From: Candidatus Flexifilum affinis
GTDB taxonomy: Bacteria; Chloroflexota; Anaerolineae; Aggregatilineales; Phototrophicaceae
Direction: 5' to 3'
Assembly: GCA_016713325.1 (NCBI GenBank)
Contig: JADJPJ010000095.1
Coordinates: 1 to 64,000 of the forward strand
Length of the DNA: 64,000 bases
The notes under the pieces are model-generated. The model ran no database searches, was not told the origin of the DNA, and saw only the letters and a list, made by a program, of their open reading frames with translations. Shown here one piece after another: positions 61,911 to 64,000 of this stretch (position 1 is its first letter; each line of letters starts with the position of its first letter). A program made the translations under genes and the position numbers.

Positions 61911-64000
61911 ATGCCTGCATCACGGTCACGGGCGCTGCTGATTTTGCTGGCGCTCTTCTTCATCAGCCTCTTCATTCATCGTCCAGTATCCGTGTATGCC
62001 GCCACCTTCAACGTGACCACCGCCAACACGACGGGGGCCGGCAGCCTGCGCGCGGCCATCGAGGCCGCCAACCTCACCCCGGCGCTCGACCTGATCGAAT
62101 TTCACATTCCCGGCAGCGGCGTCCACACCATCACTCTGATGACGGAACTGCCGGACATCATCTACCCGGTGACCATCACCGCCGAGACAGAAGAGGGTTG
62201 GGTCGCGGCGACCGCTTCGACGCCGGCCTCGCTGCGCGTCGAACTGACCGGACCCAGCCTGCTGAATGACTATCTCAAATTCGCCGAAGGCAGCGATGGC
62301 AGCACGATCAAAGGGCTGTCCATCACAGCGCATTATATGGGCATTTATCTGCGCTCGGACAACAACTGGGTGGCCGGCAACCACCTTGGCGTCAGCCCGG
62401 ACGGCCTGATCGAACGAGGGAATTCAGATAGCGGCGTGCAGATCTGGTATGGCAGCGGCGGCAATCTGATCGGTGGGAGCGCCCCGGTCGACCGCAACGT
62501 CATCAGCGGAAATTTGGTCGGGGTGTCGATCTTTGGCAGCGACAATGTCGTTCAGGGCAACTACATTGGCACTGATGCGACCGGCCTGCTGCCCATCGAA
62601 AACAGTTGGAAGGGCATCGTGCTGTATAGCGTTTATAACAACATCGTCGGCGGCACCGTCAGCGGCAGTCGCAATGTGATCAGCGGCAATGCCGGAGACG
62701 GCATCTTCATCGCTGGTACCCATGACTCTCCTGGGGGAAACAACGTCATTCAGGGCAACTACATTGGTCTGAAAGCCGATGGCACGGGCGCTGTATCGCC
62801 GGGCGCCAGCGGCCACAACAACGAAAACGGCATCAAAATCGTGTACCAGGGCGGCAGCCCCTCCAACACGCTGATCGGCGGAACGACAGCGGCGGCCCGC
62901 AATGTCATCAGCGGGGCGACGGAGGCCGGCATCGACGGCGTCGGCGGCGTCGGGACGATAGTGCAAGGGAACTACATCGGCACGGATGCAACCGGGACGA
63001 GCGCCGTCCCCAATACAGATGGGATACGCCCCGGAAACAGTCCGATGCAGATCGGCGGCACGATGGCAGGTGCCGGGAATGTGATTAGCGGCAACAACGT
63101 GAATGGCATCGACTGCGAGGGAGAACTCCCCGCGGCCGTTCATACGGTCCAGGGCAATATCATCGGCTTGAACGCGAGCGGGACCGCCGACCTGGGGAAC
63201 GGCTTTTACGGCATCAGTCAGATCAGAGGCCAGATCGGCGGGACCGTCCCCGGCGCGCGCAACATCATCAGCGGTAACCGCATGGGCATCGCTCTCGCGC
63301 GTTACTCGACTATTCAGGGAAATTACATTGGGGTGATGGCCGATGGCATCACGCCTGCCGGCAATACGCTCTTCGGCATTTCCACACACTTTGAAGACGT
63401 GAACATCAGTGGAGGTAACGTCATCGCCTACAACGGATCGGATGGCATTCGGGATGCTGAAGGTGTGGCCCACGTGCGCAACAATTCGATCTTCGCCAAT
63501 GGCGAACTGGGCATCGACATACTGGACGATGGTGTGCGCGCCAATGTGCCCGGCAGTCCCCTGAACTACCCGGTCATCTCTTCGGCATTGGTCGCCGTCA
63601 CCAACTACATCGTCAACGGTACGCTCAACAGCCAGCCCAACACGCTGAGCGTTATCCTCGAGTTCTTCGCCAGCTCGACCTGCGATCCCTCCGGATACGG
63701 CGAAGGCGAGCAGTATCTTGGCATGACCGTGGTGAACACCAATGCCGCCGGCGTAGCCACCTTCGCCGGGCTGATCTTCCCACGCACCAGCGAGCGGCGC
63801 TATATCACCGCCACCGCCACCCTCGGCGGCAAGACGTCGGAGTTCTCCGCCTGTTACGAGGTGGCCCATACGGGCACGACTCTGAGTGATTTTGTGACCT
63901 TGCCAGGGCCGGCAGCCAATCAACCGGCGCGCGTGCGCATCGTCTCAGCATCGACCGGCACCGTGCTGTACGACTGGAACGTGATGTTGGACAGCCAGGG
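61911..64000 (+). CDS. Secreted parallel beta-helix protein (3' end outside window)
   Basis: Open from ATG 61911 with a GGAGG site to the window edge, at least 696 codons, no frameshift seen. The signal peptide is PASRSRALLILLALFFISLF. The N-terminal turn TGAGSLRAAIEAANLTP is like the CSLREA-type start of beta-helix exoproteins. About 25 short turns follow (SGGNLIGGSAPVDRNVISGN, VVQGNYIGTDATGLLP, MQIGGTMAGAGNVISGNNV), then the beta-sandwich VVNTNAAGVATFAGLIFPRT seen also in the first copy. By homology it should end with a dockerin-like part beyond the window. Extracellular; probably polysaccharide-linked. Confidence 0.88.
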   Translation, partial: MPASRSRALLILLALFFISLFIHRPVSVYAATFNVTTANTTGAGSLRAAIEAANLTPALDLIEFHIPGSGVHTITLMTELPDIIYPVTITAETEEGWVAATASTPASLRVELTGPSLLNDYLKFAEGSDGSTIKGLSITAHYMGIYLRSDNNWVAGNHLGVSPDGLIERGNSDSGVQIWYGSGGNLIGGSAPVDRNVISGNLVGVSIFGSDNVVQGNYIGTDATGLLPIENSWKGIVLYSVYNNIVGGTVSGSRNVISGNAGDGIFIAGTHDSPGGNNVIQGNYIGLKADGTGAVSPGASGHNNENGIKIVYQGGSPSNTLIGGTTAAARNVISGATEAGIDGVGGVGTIVQGNYIGTDATGTSAVPNTDGIRPGNSPMQIGGTMAGAGNVISGNNVNGIDCEGELPAAVHTVQGNIIGLNASGTADLGNGFYGISQIRGQIGGTVPGARNIISGNRMGIALARYSTIQGNYIGVMADGITPAGNTLFGISTHFEDVNISGGNVIAYNGSDGIRDAEGVAHVRNNSIFANGELGIDILDDGVRANVPGSPLNYPVISSALVAVTNYIVNGTLNSQPNTLSVILEFFASSTCDPSGYGEGEQYLGMTVVNTNAAGVATFAGLIFPRTSERRYITATATLGGKTSEFSACYEVAHTGTTLSDFVTLPGPAANQPARVRIVSASTGTVLYDWNVMLDSQ

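Overview
The window is chromosomal DNA from a GC-rich, heterotrophic bacterium, most likely a member of the Chloroflexota (Anaerolineae-like). The lineage is inferred from several traits: secreted proteins with long Thr-Pro stalks, a TPR effector tail of the NB-ARC type, a Ser/Thr kinase fused to a MalT-like LuxR regulator, tandem-GNAT proteins, DUF3352 and META secreted proteins, and many GTAGGG-type palindromes in the spacers. No rRNA, tRNA or CRISPR array was seen. Many genes carry single-base indels relative to the protein they clearly encode (two GNAT halves, luciferase-like protein, OppA, OppB, antitoxin, histidine kinase, TadA, Dam methylase, MFS, kinase-LuxR, first beta-helix gene). 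The sequence therefore either comes from an error-prone assembly or has unusual decay, and every frameshift reported here needs that caveat.

Layout. 0-21 kb: housekeeping and metabolic genes. These are the tail of a TPR protein, a B12-radical SAM enzyme, an MBL-fold hydrolase, two tandem-GNAT paralogues, a luciferase-like protein overlapping tmk, secreted META and lipoproteins, pncC, pyrH, the rpsB-tsf operon with a strong terminator, a membrane Fe-S (HdrD/GlpC-like) oxidoreductase, a prolyl oligopeptidase, and an Opp-type ABC importer in the order A-B-C. 21.4-27.8 kb: an accessory segment with a VapB-like antitoxin, remains of a PIN toxin, an A+T-rich reverse transcriptase/TIR unit, a diverged tadA fragment, a PAS-containing membrane histidine kinase and the resident tadA. 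28-46 kb: a DUF3352 protein, a membrane glycosyltransferase, a four-gene unit on the minus strand (Dam-type methylase, PD-(D/E)XK nuclease, degenerate P-loop kinase-like protein, RNase H-fold DUF429-like protein), ThpR, an AAA+ ATPase, two paralogous secreted CHxPxGNP-repeat proteins and two MFS transporters. 46-58 kb: a DUF2142 membrane protein, oxidoreductases, a TetR regulator with a four-half-site operator, a GDSL hydrolase, a PlsC acyltransferase, the kinase-LuxR fusion, a family III CoA-transferase and a GNAT. 58-64 kb: two homologous secreted beta-helix genes with matching CRP-like sites upstream. The first carries a dockerin-like tail and many indels. The second is intact to the window edge but has an IS5-family element between its putative activator site and its start codon.

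The best candidate for an undescribed system is the reverse transcriptase at 22073-24448. It has a long alpha-helical C-terminal region like that of Abi-type RTs. A TIR domain follows in the -1 frame, with no usable start codon of its own ahead of its first beta-strand. This suggests an RT-TIR fusion protein, made either by frameshifting or from a gene hidden by a one-base sequencing error, that works as an abortive-infection defence.
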